The notes under the pieces are model-generated. The model was given only the letters and a program-made list of their open reading frames with translations, was not told the DNA's origin and searched no databases. A DNA stretch of 64,000 nt from Lingula anatina. Lineage: Eukaryota; Brachiopoda; Lingulata; Lingulida; Lingulidae. Made by a program: the position numbers and the translations under genes. Below are positions 1 through 20,500 of this stretch, piece after piece (position 1 is the stretch's first letter; each line of letters starts with the position of its first letter). The DNA is taken from the NCBI RefSeq assembly GCF_001039355.2, contig NW_019775523.1:277857-341856 (forward strand), read 5' to 3'.

Positions 1-66
1 ATTAACTTATAATCTTGCAGCTTTTTATACATAAATTGGATTAACGAATTTGAAATGTTTACTTAC

Positions 67-3000
67 TTGTAAGTTTACTATTGTCCCAAACTTGCTGAAG
101 TGTTCATTTATTTTTGCAATATTGTTGAGTTCTCGGGGTATTTTTCTGACTTCCAATGTTGCATTTTCAGAACTAGTATTGTAAGCCCCTCTTCCACCTC
201 CTCTTCTAGGACCTAGAAACATTAAAAAACAATGTCTGTGTTGGCGTTTATTAATTACTTTTCAAAGACAATGTCTCTGATAACTTTAATCAAATAAAAC
301 AAATTTACTTTTCTGTGAATAAGTTCACAGAGCTTTCATTGTAATGAATATGAAAAGAAAGACAAAATTACTCCATTATTGTAAACATTCTTAGTTGCAG
401 ACAGTTAAAATGTTGAACACTGTCTATATTTTAAAATAGCATTGCAAGCCATAATAATTATATTTTATTGGTAATAATTTGAAAACAATGATATGTTGTA
501 ATTCAATTGAAAAAAAAAAATGAAAAAGGCAGTAGTGTGTTACCTAATCTGTTAAAATCAAAGTGTCCTCTCTTAGCTGGTGGCCCCCTGTGGAACTGCT
601 GCTCTGGATTACTGTATTGGTTGGGTTGTTGTGGGGGAATTTGTTCCTGATATGGTGGAACTTCCAATCCCCTTTTGCTGGCCACAACTCTTCTGTTGGG
701 GGAATGTTGTAATTGCTGTAATTGCTGCTGCTGCTGCTGCTGTTGCTGGGGAGGGTGATGTTGTTGTTGGCCTGGCAGCCCTTTATCTGAGAGAAAAAAA
801 AAAACTGTTTTAAGTGACAACTCAGTGATGCATACACTCGCGGCAAGCCTATCAAATTCAAAGTTAGAAATTTTACAAACACAGCAATCTTTCATAGAAA
901 CACAATGCAAATGAGATATATCTACAAACATGCAAACTCATCTCCCCCCTCCTCTTCATCAATTCATCTCCAGCAGAAACCACAATCCCCATCACATCCA
1001 AGAAATCCATGTATGTTAACATAGACCCACCTTCCATACTTCCCACAGTGGGTACGCTGACTAGGTTAGGATTTGGCACTCTCTGCTGAGGCTGGTACTG
1101 TTGGGGCTTGGGTCCCCTGGGACCTCCACCCCAGGGCTGCTGACCTGGCCGACCCTCTGTTGGTTTGTAGGGCTCAGGTTCATACGGCTCTGAAATACAT
1201 GGGAATACTCTTGTATATATAAAACTACTTCTAGTATACATTACAGTGTCATAAAGCCATTAGCAGCAAATAGTTGATGTGGCACACTCCTCAAAAGACT
1301 ACCATGCAAGCATTTCAAGTATTCATTACATGCTCAAGAAATGTATTGACACAAGAACATAAAAATATTTTTAAATAATTTTTTTATATTTGAAAAACCT
1401 ACATAAATCCATCACTGAATTGAAAGTGGAATGTTCATCTTAAACAAAATCTATGCAAGTCTGGGCCCATAAGGAACTCAATACATGTGCTAAACTGTGT
1501 CATTCCTTTCTCCTGCAGAGTCTGCCACAGTCAGGGCAGCCACTGTGTGCTATGAAGGAATATTTCATCTAGCATTGCATGCAACAGAAATGACAACAAG
1601 GATGTCACCCTGGTAATCTGAATGCATACTGTTAAATAGTTAAAAATACTATTATAATGCAGCAAAACATTTTTATTTCTTTATGTTAATATGTGAAGAA
1701 CCAACCCAAGTAACATACTGTCATGGCTTACCATTTCTTGGAGGCAGTGGTGGCCCTCCTGGGGGCATAGGGGGTCTGTCATGTTGTGGGTGTGGCAACC
1801 TCATGTTAGCAGGGGTTGGACCTGCAGCGGGCAGTGGGGGTGGCTGTTGGGAGGGAGGTGGCCCAGGAGGTAACCTGGGGGGCTGGTTGCCTGGCATCAT
1901 TGGGGGAGCAGGGGGGTGAGCCTGGGGACCACCTGTGAGAGAGAGAGAGAAAAAAAAATCAAATATTGTTAGATATTTAGCAACACTTTACAACCACTGA
2001 GCTCAAAAATAAAATAACAGACAACTGTCAAACAGTATCTGAGAAATAAGATGACTACAAATATAATTTTGAAATCTCATACCTAAGACAAAGTTGACTT
2101 GTCCATATAGAAGAAACATACCTGGAAAAGCTAACACTCCTGGTAAAGCTACATCTTCCACAACCACAGGGTCTGCACCGTGATCAAATGGGCACAAGTC
2201 TCCACGCATACAAAACCCTTTCTCTGGAAAATCATGTTAAAAGTCCATAGAACAATAAACAACAAGACATGCCATACACTTGCTCAAAGGTAACATTTTA
2301 CATGGACAAATACAGGCAATGCAAGCAATTGTCACCTAGCTTAAGAGATGAAAAACAGCGAAATAAATCATGTTCATAGGGATTTCACACTTTTGAACAA
2401 ATACAGTGTGAACAAATACTAGGTATAAGTCAAAGATTCATGAAAATATGTTAAATGTATACTTTCTAGCAATTCTCACCATCATAATCTCTACAGCGTG
2501 GCCTCCTTGGGGGTCCACCTCTATCCATATGGCGTCCACCCCTCCCTCTCGATGGCCCTCCTCTCCCTCTTGGGGGTCTACCGCTATATGAATCCCTCTC
2601 ACGCCCTCTCCAGCTGTCAAAGGCATGGTTAGCATTGACATCTATTCCTGGGGGTGGATAATCTTGGTCTCTGTGATTGTCCTGGGTAGGGGTGGATCCT
2701 CTGCTATCTGGGCTGTATCTGGGGCCTTAGGAAACAACAGCGTACATTTGGCTTGATGCCTTGTATAGGAGAAATGCCACAAATACATGTGTTTCTACAC
2801 ACATCTTCACAAAGAGCTTAAAATACAGTTGTGTTATAGCACTGCATTAAGTTTCAAGTTTACTGTAGACATTTCACATTTAATTTGTGCTTTGCCAGGG
2901 ATAATCATATGGGCCAAATATTGAAGAGTTTATAAAAATTAAGACAAATAACCATTAAAACTATTCTTCTGAAAAGCATCTTATGCTAATTTTTTATATA

Positions 3001-4224
3001 TTATCAATCAAAACAAAATACACTGGTTTATCTCATATCTTCAGTTTTTTTAAGGCCGGGTAAGTGAGTCACCTCTATATGAATTCTTTATTTGACAAAT
3101 GAGCATTGTTAAGACAAAAAGCACAACATCTAGATCCAGTTTCAATGGCCTCCACCTACTGTCACATCTTCTTGACCTCCACCATCATGCAGTTATGGAC
3201 GTCTATGGACCAGCATTCATGGTAAAGACAACACTTACCCTTTTCAGGTGACCTTGACCTTTCCTCTGACCCTGAACTTTCATCTGACCTTGACCTACTA
3301 TGCCGTGGCCTTTTGTCTCTGTACCTACCACGGTTTTCACCTCTGGAATGTCTGTCAAAATCTCTTCTGGCGAAGTCATCATATCTTCTTCGTCTGTCAT
3401 CTCTGTCCCTGTAATAATAATAATAATAATAAAAAAAAAAGATCACTGATTTCATGTATTTGCAATTTTTTTCTTAAAAGTTTATATCACATCAGCAGCT
3501 TTTTAACATTAACCTAAAACCTTTTCTGAATACCATACAATTTAACCAGCAAATAAGCATATAATTCTTCATTACCTGTCATTTCCTCTCCTGGGACTCC
3601 TGCTCCTTGTCCTTCTGTGGTCACGGTCTTCTTTGTCTGGGAGCTAGAACAGGGCAAATTGATGATGTATTTGCCATTCATCATTCCAGTTGCAAAACTG
3701 TGACATTAGCAATTGGAACTTTTTTGAAAAAAAAATCTTACAGCCTTCAAATAAGGAACTAAAACACTGAGAAAACTTGCACTGGATGATTTTCATCTCA
3801 AATTTCAAATAAATTAGTTTGTTGAGAAAAAAAAATAGTTAGAGTTATATTGTTACCCCCTTCTCCTACACTGACAGCCATAAGCAGGGCAGCCACTGTG
3901 TGCTAATGGGGGTTGGTACTCTAGCATTCTGTGCAGTGGATAGGGCATAAATTAGTGCCAAACCAGAAATAAGAATGCCTTTTTATTTTCACGATACAGG
4001 CATCTACTTGTTCAAGGCAAACATTTAATGAAAACAGATTGCTTAAAGACACCATTCCAAGACCTGAATTTACAGTTTGAAGGACACTGACTAACAAATT
4101 ATAGCAAACTAATAAAGATAATTTGCTTTCCTAAAGAAAATGCAAAACACTTGTTTACTTTTGCTAATAGCTCACTATATGAAAAAATCATTTCCAGAAA
4201 GCAAAAAAAGGAAATGAAATGGAA

Positions 4225-4267
<43 letters not shown>

Positions 4268-7200
4268 ATAGCAATATCATTCTTTGATTAAATGTCTACC
4301 TTAATGCCTATAGCTAGATGTTGCATGGTGATAGCATGTTATTTCTAGGGATAGAACAACTCCATAATGGCCAGTTAAATGTCTAGGGATGTTCTAACTG
4401 AGGCAAATACCTCCAGTCATGTACTAACATGTACAGAATTAATATTTTAAAAAATTCCTTGCATGTTTGCCAATCCCAGATGAAAAGGAAAGATTCTAAT
4501 TCACAAGATCACAAGCCAAATAAAAAGTTGTATACCAGCTTATGCACTGATATTCCAGGCATTTCTATGCCTCCAGACTGGTTCTATTTTAAACACTGCC
4601 TCCAAATACAACATATACAATACCTCATCAGACTTTCTTCTTTTCTCTGTATTTCCTGGAGCTGAATGCTGTGAAGTTGGTGGCTGTGACTGCTGTGCCT
4701 GATGCCCCTTTGCTACTCCACTGTCCACATGCTGGTAGGACTTGTTATCCAAACTCACAAATAAGGACTCCACAAATGATTTGGTTTCTGCATAATCAAT
4801 GTAAACTTTGTTTTCTTACTAGTGCTTTCGTGATGTCCGAGTTTAAAAAACTAGTGCTTGCATCAAATTAAATAATAAAGAAAGTAATGTAGGACATGCT
4901 ACTGGTTATGCCACCTAAAGACTAGCAGTTGCGTTAAGAGCAACTGCCAGGGGACAACTCCATTTTTGTTCACCCATTCCATGGAAATATAAGACAGGTA
5001 AATTTTGTATGAATATTTACTTTTACCTTGGCTAAACACTAAACACAAGGTGACCCTTCAGCATATTTTACTTTAAAAATTTTAAATAGATTTTCAGTGN
5101 TTTTGATACATTTTTTTGTGAAACGGGTCACATGTCAGCCCTCACACCATCGCTACGCACACTTCAAGCGACATCATAATGTACGTAGACCTTTATCACA
5201 AAACGCGCCAGTATGGCGCAAGTTAAAGTTTTACTTGCGAATAGTGCGTAATTAGAGCTTTACGATAAATTCAAATATGAGGCGAGGTGTCTGTTAAAGA
5301 AACTGACTTTAGTCCGTCGGACATGTGGGCCGATGAGTTAAAAGGGTTTTCCAGCCCACAGAACTTTTGCCGGCATATGGCCGTGGTCCGACGGCTTTCG
5401 CAATCACTGGATTTTTAAAGATACAAATTTTAACCAGTTACAAGCAACCAGACAAAGCTACAACTTCCAAGGCCAAAATTACCTTTTTGTAAAAACACCT
5501 CTAACTGGTCATTGCACAGTTCCCTGAGTTCTTCCAAAGTCTTGTCCTTCTTCACCAAGGCAACGATGTATTTTGCAAGAGCTTCTGGATCTGCATCACA
5601 ACTAGAAACAGCAATGTCCTTGTTATTTACAGGGTATTTGTACAATATTTTTGTTAAAAAGAGTGCCTTATAAATGTATACTACATTTCTTCCAGTAATT
5701 TGATCATGAACTATAATTTGGTGCACAAAAGCAGCAATTATTGAGGGTTTACAGTTAATGATTATTCTAAGTCACAACACATCACTGTGGTAGACAATGG
5801 AAGCATTCTTCATTAAAATGCACCAAGGAAACTGTAGCTATATCACATATGCAGATACACTGTAACACAAAAACAAGGAAGAGACTTGTTGCAGTGGTTG
5901 AATTTAATTGACACTCAAAATAATGAGACCTCTTGTTAAATTATCAGCCCAGTCATTTGCACAATGGTGACAATCTTAGTAAATTTACTTATTGCTTAGC
6001 TTAAAGTTTGTCACTACCAATGTACTACTTCTTGGACCTACATGCTAATAAGTAAATCTAGAAAATAAGTTTTTTAATAATTTTCATACTGGTTTATATT
6101 TTTTCTTTCTTTCTTTTTTTTTCTTTTTTGAAAAAAAGTCAATCACTTTCACTTTTTTTATTTAATTAAATCTTCACATTTATGTTGAAGTGGGAATTAC
6201 CCCATCTTTTGCCCTTTATTGCAAAAAGCATGAAAAGTTGATTTAGCAATGCCTGTAGGTCAGCTGAAGTGACCTACAGCCATTCTGAAACAGGACCCAA
6301 ATATCAATATCTTTACTCATTTCATCATTATTGGTGCTTGTTGGGTACTTCACATATGAAATATTAACCAGGGATCGAACTTATGTCTCCAGAGCTTTGG
6401 GTTTTTCTTGACTTGCTGACAATCTTCATTAATTCATCTATTCAGAAGGGCATATATGAAGTACTTCAATAAAAAATTGGATAAATTCTGGATGGATATT
6501 TTTTGCAAAATGAAATTATCAATTAACAAGGGTTCTTCCTTTTGTTCACTAGGTGACTCTGAATATAGGCGTGCTAATTTGCTGCACTTGAGTCGACTAA
6601 AAGAATAAAGTGTAAATTGCTCAGCACATATTTCACATTACAAAACAATCCCTGTATGCTTCAACAAAATGCCATTCCAGTTTTAAACCTCTTATGGATA
6701 CAAAGAGCACCTCAACTCATAGAACATTATTCTCTTCAGAAACTCTTACTTCTTTGAGTGATTTAAACTCAGAAAAAAATAATAAAACAGAAAAACACAG
6801 GTCATGTTAGTATTCATGCAAAACTTTGTGTAACGAAGGTAACCTCTTTTCTTACCATGACCTGTATGTAAATGTAGAGAACCTTTAGCCTTCTAGTAAA
6901 GTCAGATGGAAGATCAAATCCATCATATGTATACATGATTGCATGCTTTACTGCATAAACAGAACTGCCCACTATATAATTTTTTTTTCAGTATTTTGAT
7001 TCCCCTGTTAGCTGGGTTAACCTGGGCTCAGTAGCTCAGTGGGTAGAGCACTAGCATGGTGATGAGTTCCATGTTCGAGCCCTTGTCCAGTATGGCGTTT
7101 TCCTAAATCACTACACCACAAGGTGGAAAATGGGCCAACACATCATCAAACTAATGGCAATATTGCCAATATTTTCTGTACAATTGTGTGCAGAATTATA

Positions 7201-7491
7201 CACTACCAGTTAATGACTACTCATATGTAGGTACTGCAAACGACCTAGTGACCCTCATGTCCATTGACTGAAAAGACTGCTGGGGCTTTCAAGTTTCATT
7301 TTCAACTTCCAAACTGGTCAATTATTAAAACATATTTTCACCTGTCTGACCTTGACATGGCAGGGTCAAACTATAAATATCTTGCAATTAAAAACATGCA
7401 AGAAAACAGAAAATGCAAAGAATCATACTTACATGGGTGTCAGTGTTTTTGTGAGCCATGCTTTCAAAGCGTCAACATTTTCGATGAGCAT
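67..7491 (-). CDS. RBM26: RBM26/RBM27-like RNA-binding protein (5' part, runs off left edge)
   Basis: Eleven coding exons on the minus strand: 7433-7491 (ATG), 5483-5601, 4624-4787, 3576-3643, 3239-3408, 2480-2725, 2122-2223, 1732-1932, 1031-1189, 544-786, 67-212. Phases join without a break to give 559 codons. Seen in order: an N-terminal PWI-like domain (MLIENVDALKAWL, then CDADPEALAKYIVALVKKDK), an Arg/Ser/Asp-rich stretch, a CCCH zinc finger near residue 275 (C-X8-C-X5-C-X3-H, split between two exons), Pro-rich and Gln-rich linkers, and the start of an RRM (LEVRKIPRELNNIAKINEHF). This order and the wording match vertebrate RBM26/RBM27, which act with nuclear RNA decay adaptors such as PAXT. 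That function is family knowledge. The rest of RRM1, the coiled coil and RRM2 lie outside the window. RBM26 and RBM27 are vertebrate paralogs, so one invertebrate gene may stand for both. Confidence 0.93.
544..786 (-). other. RBM26: Gln-rich exon of RBM26 with a CAG/CAA tract
   Basis: On the coding strand this exon carries a CAG/CAA run at about 713-755 giving nine glutamines in a row, interspersed afterwards with Leu-Gln pairs. The run is likely to vary in length between individuals, as an uninterrupted CAG block usually does. The acceptor is TCTCTCAG and the donor is GTAACA. The exon is phase 1 at both ends, so skipping it would keep the frame. Confidence 0.6.
1500..1610. repeat. Intronic block, copy 1 of a pair
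   Basis: This block in an RBM26 intron shares a core (GGGCAGCCACTGTGTGCTA, then CTAGCATT about 20 bases later) with 3860-3965 in another intron of the same gene. Identity outside the core is moderate over roughly 80 bases. It could be a dispersed short repeat or a pair of paralogous intronic RNAs. I cannot decide from sequence alone. Confidence 0.5.
3860..3965. repeat. Intronic block, copy 2 of a pair
   Basis: Partner of the block at 1500-1610, in the same orientation. It shares TTCTCCT upstream, the GGGCAGCCACTGTGTGCTA core and the CTAGCATTCTGTGCA-like end. Both copies lie in introns between coding exons of RBM26. Confidence 0.5.
4226..4270. repeat. (AATA)n microsatellite
   Basis: About eleven tandem AAAT/AATA units in an RBM26 intron. 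Confidence 0.9.
5101..5410. other. CpG-containing block in an RBM26 intron, next to an N
   Basis: This segment begins after the undetermined base at 5100. It is richer in CpG than the surrounding intron and has short words such as GTCCGTCGGAC and GTCCGACGGC. It may be an unclassified repeat. No open frame or splice pattern supports an exon, and the flanking RBM26 exons join in phase across it. Confidence 0.3.
7018..7150 (+). repeat. tRNA-derived SINE
   Basis: The segment has an A box at 7031-7049 (TAGCTCAGTGGGTAGAGCA) and a B box at about 7073-7082 (GTTCGAGCCC), about 30 bases apart as in a tRNA gene. The parts flanking the A and B boxes do not pair into a proper acceptor stem and no tRNA cloverleaf closes, so I read it as the head of a tRNA-derived SINE rather than a working tRNA. 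It lies in the first RBM26 intron. Confidence 0.6.
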
Positions 7492-7977
7492 GTTTCTTGG
7501 AGCAAGCTCGGACCCCGGCTACTTGGTTTTCTTTGAATATTAACACAAATCTTTGTTGTATTAAGCTTTCAACAACGACTTAGACTAATTCAGACCCTTC
7601 GCTGATTCGCAGAACCGTCCTTTACTTTGCATTATTTGTCACAAGTAACAATTTTGACGATTTATATATTGCAACCACACGACAACAAAATGCCGTGCAC
7701 AAAATGGTAGGCTTCCGAAATCTCGTTTGGATAATCACGTGTGACTGTGGAGGTTTTGCATATTCCACTAATAAGAGGGAATTTAATGTGAGATTCTACC
7801 ACATAAGCTCTCTGAACATTCAAATATATCGATTAGTCTTATATATATTCAAATAATTTCACCAAGAAACGATTATATATCACAACTCTCGTTTCGTGGT
7901 GTCATGTGACCATAATGTTTTGACATGGCGGACAAGAGCAGACGTACGCACGTGTTGGTTTAGGAGAGAAATACAAA
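7492..7977. promoter_or_regulatory. Shared RBM26/AFG2A promoter region
   Basis: The two start codons are head-to-head, 486 bp apart, so both 5' UTRs and both promoters must lie largely here. Visible motifs are a palindromic E-box at 7737-7742 (ATCACGTGTGAC context), a second E-box-like site at 7903-7908 (GTCATGTGACC context, typical of USF/TFE factors) and CATGGCGGAC at 7924-7933, which resembles a YY1 initiator site. No TATA box is obvious in a fixed position. Co-regulation of an RNA-decay factor and a ribosome-maturation ATPase is inferred from the arrangement only. Confidence 0.6.
7925..7963 (+). other. Upstream ORF in the AFG2A leader
   Basis: An ATG at 7925 opens a 12-codon frame (MADKSRRTHVLV) ending with TAG at 7961-7963, 14 bp before the main ATG at 7978. 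If transcription starts upstream of 7925 this uORF would dampen AFG2A translation. The ATG sits within an ATGGCGG box that in many genes marks the transcription start itself, so the leader may begin at or inside it and the uORF may never be transcribed. Confidence 0.35.
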
Positions 7978-15757
<7,780 letters not shown>

Positions 15758-17500
15758 CATAAGATTATATATGTACTGTAGCTTGCAAACACTGTCTGGA
15801 TGCATGCAGTTCCAATAGTTGCCCATTTAAGGAAATTTTTTTCTAGATTTGATTGATTTTGTGCAGTAATAATATTCAATCCCAATTGTGTGAATGTTTA
15901 CTTTTCCCTCAGCCAAGAATAATTGTTATTTTAATCACAAGTGCAAAATTGGTTTTAGATAAGGTAAAAACTTAAAATGCGTTACAGCAAAAACTGCAAA
16001 CAATTCTGACTATTGTAACATTGTATAAGGCTTAAGTGTATTTGTTTTAACATGTATACAATCGTCATCCAAACAATGACAGAAACAAATAAACACGTGA
16101 AAATCTTGTACTTGCAATTAATCTTGTTCTGTCATATCACAAGATGAAAATACATTTAAATGTACAATGCTTGTACTGCATAGTACTAGTAAATGTAAAA
16201 TAATTTTATATGAATCATGAAATACAGTGTATATACATATGTTCATGTAGATATGTTTGTGGTATCTAGATCCCTAGATCATCTCACATGGATATTTTTG
16301 AGTAAGAATATTTCCTTTATATATTTAGTGAATTCTTCCATAATTAGAATCAGATGATTGTATGAGTTATGGTCCAATTTAATATTACCGTAATTATATA
16401 TATTCTTGAAGTGATTTGTTTTTACACCTATTGCAAACTAACACGTATATGTACAGATTCAAAGAAATGGAAACATGACATTTTATATCAGTTATGAAAC
16501 CTTATTTCACAACTCATCAAATTTTACACAAAATAGTGCTTAATATATTTTAACAGCTTATATTTACGTAATAAACATACGACGGCATACATGGCAACTC
16601 TCCTGGATAATCCGGGAGTCTCCCGGATACAGAACAAATCTCCCGTTCTCCTGTACAGGTGCCCAAATCTCCCAGATAAAAGCAACTTAAAATTTTTTCA
16701 CCACTGTCAGCTAACGTCCTATCTCAAATACCCAAATCAAAATACTATTTTAATATGTAGTAATTTTAATTTTTTAAAAAATAGATGTCTTCAGGATAGT
16801 TGGGTGATCTTTTGAAAAATTTGTAATTCTCTTTTAATTGTTGGGGGGGGGGGGTGAGAGTGATAGCTCCCCCCATCCCCTCCACTGAGCAAAACGGCAG
16901 CGACCAGTGCCCCCACCCCTACTGAGCAAAATTTTAGAATCGCCAGATTTTAGAATTCCAGAGGTTGGCATCTCTGCGAGGGGTGCATGGATTAATTCAG
17001 ATTTACACTTTACCAAATGCTCATCGTGTTCTTTATTAAGCCATTGATATTAAGCTTTAGCAGTCAACAATTAAAATATTTTAAATAAATTAATTGGTGA
17101 ATTATTTGATTTAAATAATTGGATCTAAACAACAGCAACTCAGCAGCTACTATTTCCCGCGATATGACGACAAAATATGGTTGGCACACGTGCAAAGTCA
17201 ACAAATTGTCATCTGTTTTTTGTCGTGTACCACATCAAAAATGACTTTTACAATAACACATTATATAATTAAATCAAGTTGTAATGTTACAATAGGCATG
17301 TCATTCTTATAATCTAGTGTGAATGGAAAGCCACTTTTCTTAGAATGAAGTTCAAGTCTTCTACTTGCGTTATGTGAAACACACTTCCGGTATTGGAAGT
17401 ACGCATGTCGTGAGAGCACATTGCCTTAGAAATTTGTATCATTTTCGTTTGTTTGTACACATTGTTTAGTGGTGAAATTAAGTTATGATAGATAGGAAAG
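15758..17500. other. AFG2A 3' UTR, intergenic region and EIF5B promoter
   Basis: AFG2A has a candidate polyadenylation signal AATAAA at 16088-16093, about 330 bp after its stop codon. A repeat occupies roughly 16591-16975. The last 350 bp before the EIF5B start codon contain no obvious TATA box. A CACACGTGC E-box-like site lies near 17185. No further gene is seen here. Confidence 0.6.
16591..16975. mobile_element. Probable foldback element with GGGAG/CTCCC motifs
   Basis: The left end reads ATGGCAACTCTCCTGG, with GGGAGTCTCCCGG just after it. Near the right edge CCAGAGGTTGGCAT is its approximate inverse. A G-run and C-rich stretches lie between. I infer a decayed non-autonomous DNA element. 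Its boundaries are approximate and I see no convincing target-site duplication. Confidence 0.4.
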
Positions 17501-20500
17501 ATGGGAAAACCCAAGAAAGGCAGGAAAGCACGCGACGAGGAAGAGCTGTAAGTATTAAATCTGACTTCAACCTGTTCTCATGAATAGCGCCTTGTCTTCA
17601 CGCTAGTTGTGTGAACATCATACAAAATCTTGCCAACAGCTGTTCAGAAGGTTTTTAATGTATACGTAATTAAATGTTTAACTAAGACCATGATTTTACC
17701 CAGGTAATTTTCTTTATAGCATATACGTAAGAGGAAGACATTAACTCGTTCTGCTGGCATGTTTTAATAATTTATGTTGGAGCACACCATGAGGTGATGA
17801 ATGTTATTTTATTGTGCAATGATAACTTAAGTTGACAGTATTGGGAGAGGCCTTGTCAATAATAAAAGGGTTCATTTTATTTTGTTACGTTTCAGTACAT
17901 CAATCACTTAGGAGTTTTTATTGAAGATATATAAAATCCTATGGTCACAATATTTTTTATATGTTACATAATTGATAAATTGCCACTGACAGTTTCTCAG
18001 CAGGATCATTAAAATAAAACAAAGGAAGGTTCAAGTAGGTCCAGATCCATGTATGTCATTTTCTGATGTTCCTCCTGTTGGATTGGTCTGTGCCAAAAAC
18101 ATTTGACCTATTGGCCCTTTCAGACGTCTGGAGCTAATAATTTGCTTGTGCAGAGAAGGAACAAAGGACCCTATCAATCACAGACCTACCCAACTACCAG
18201 ATTCGGGACCGAATGATCCTGAATTCACCGGTAGATCAGACCACACTACCCGTTTTCAAGGTGTGTGTCAGATCGCATTACACAGTATCAGACGCGACAC
18301 CGTTCTTGCCTAGTATGCGATGTGATAGTGACGATTCTCAGCGGGGTTGAAAAGCATTGCATCACCACTCAAAATTTGTTCGGGGTTCAGGGTGTTATTC
18401 CCCTTAACGAAACTATGCTATGACTCCTATCGATACTCTCCTATACCTTTACTCCGCCTCGTTGGTTTTGGAATGATTGCTTGGAAACTGTTTTTTTCAG
18501 GGTACTGAAATTTACAATAAAGTTTTAAAATTAATGTTGCACTTTCACCAAAAGGGAGTAATAATGTTGGGTAATAACAGTGCAGGGACATACAGCAATT
18601 TTACTTTGTTAACCAAAAAAAATCGCTAAAATTTAACTGGTCCAGCTTCAATTGTACTGGTGGCTACATTCTTTTTAGTACCCGCACTATAACTTTAGCA
18701 CCCCCAAAGTATTGATAACTGAAGACTTGAATGAAGTTTCATGCAGTTACTTATCATCTCTGTACATCTGTGAACTTATCATCTCTGTACATCTGTGATT
18801 TTTCCTATGTGCAGTGAAATTGCTTTATCAGTTTTAACTACAATCTACTAACAGATTAGAGGCCAGAAGTTTTTTGAAACAGATATGAGGTGATTCTTTT
18901 CATCAGACTGTCCTTCCACCTGGTTAGCCAAGTTAATTTTGACCAGCACCCCTCACGGGCATCCATCTGATAACCATAGGAGACTCACTAACAACACTTT
19001 ATAAAAAGATTATGCTTTCATTTTTAGGGACGATGTGGCTGCAGAGTTGGAGGCCATGTCTCTGGAGATGAACTTGGGCAAGAACAACGATGAAGATGAC
19101 AGTGTACAGAATGGTACAAATGAACCAGTTAAAAAGAAGGAGAAGGTACATGCTGGAAAAGTTGACTGAGAATCTCTCATCTGTCTCATGCAGATTGTGA
19201 ATGTGGGCAGTTCGTTTTGAATGCCTTCGGGTACTTGAAATGTTCAAAATTCACTGTGTCATAACAATTTTTTATTTGATAGATTTTTGTTTTCGTCATG
19301 GATCAAAAACATCTCTTCTGAAAGATCCTGTGTTCTGTTTGTTTTATAAACACAAATTAGATAATATCAGTTAATAATATTCATAATTATTTACAGAAAA
19401 AGAAGAAAAAAGCTGAGGTCGTGGAAGAGGAGGATGAAGAAGATCCTGACATAGCTGCTTTAGCCAAAGCAGCAGGCAAGGGCAAAGCTAAAACTAAACC
19501 CCAGAAAAACATGATGTCTGCCTTTGAGTTGCTTGACATGGAGGAGTCAGATGAGGGGGTTAGTCAATTTATTATGTGCAGTTTGATTTGTAGTAGAGTT
19601 TCGGTGTGAAGATCATTTAAATTTTATTTTTCTGATATCATCATTTTTCCTAGCATTTGATGATTAGTTTACTTGTACTGAGAACTATCTATTATAATGC
19701 AGCTATCATTTTAAATTTTATTGCTAATGTATAATATAATTGTGAAATAATACAAAATATTATGATGATTGTAGATTTCGATAGTATTAGTATATATACA
19801 TATATATATGGTTATAATATTGTGATATAAATTCTTATTTCCAAATGCAGTCAGAAGCAGACAGTGAAGACGAAAAGAAAGTGGAGAAGAATGATAACAA
19901 AAAGGAGGCCGACAATGTTGACTCAAAAGTATCAAATGATAACAAAGCTCCACAGCAGAAGAAAGGGAAAAAAGACAAAAAGAAACAACATAAACAAGAA
20001 GAGGAAGACATTGATGCAATCCTTGCTGCCCTTGAAGAGCCTTCAGAAAAACAAGAAGGAAAGAAAAGCAAAAAAGAGAAAAAGAAACAGCAACAAGAAG
20101 AAAATGAAAACAGAGAATCTAGTGTAGAAACAGAAGTAAAAACAGAGGAAAGATCTCAAATTAATGATTCCTCTGAAGTGACAGAGCAGGGTAGTGAAGA
20201 TGTAAAAGATGTAGATAAAACGGAGGAAGAAGGAGGCAGCGAAGCTAAAGATGTTGAGGAGGACGAAGGGAAATTCCATGTAAAGACAGCAGCTGAAAAG
20301 AAAAAGGAGAAGAAAGAAAGAGAAAAGAAGAAGAAATTACAAGTTTGTATTAATCATTTATCAGAAGTGTAAGATTCTTGATAAACGTGATGTATCATTA
20401 ACAGGGATTTTCTCTATGAACTGTCTGTTTGGGTTCTCCCAATGTTTTGAAAGTCATACTGATTATTTAAAAATTATTCTGATGATACCTAATAGAGGGA

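Noticed and set aside
7021-7095. A functional tRNA gene
   Set aside because: A and B boxes are present but the acceptor and anticodon stems do not pair, so a SINE head is more likely.
19421-20279. Long minus-strand open frames over the EIF5B Lys/Glu-rich exons
   Set aside because: They are antisense shadows of low-complexity coding exons (Ser/Phe/Leu-rich reading of GAA/AAG codons) without their own splice or domain support.
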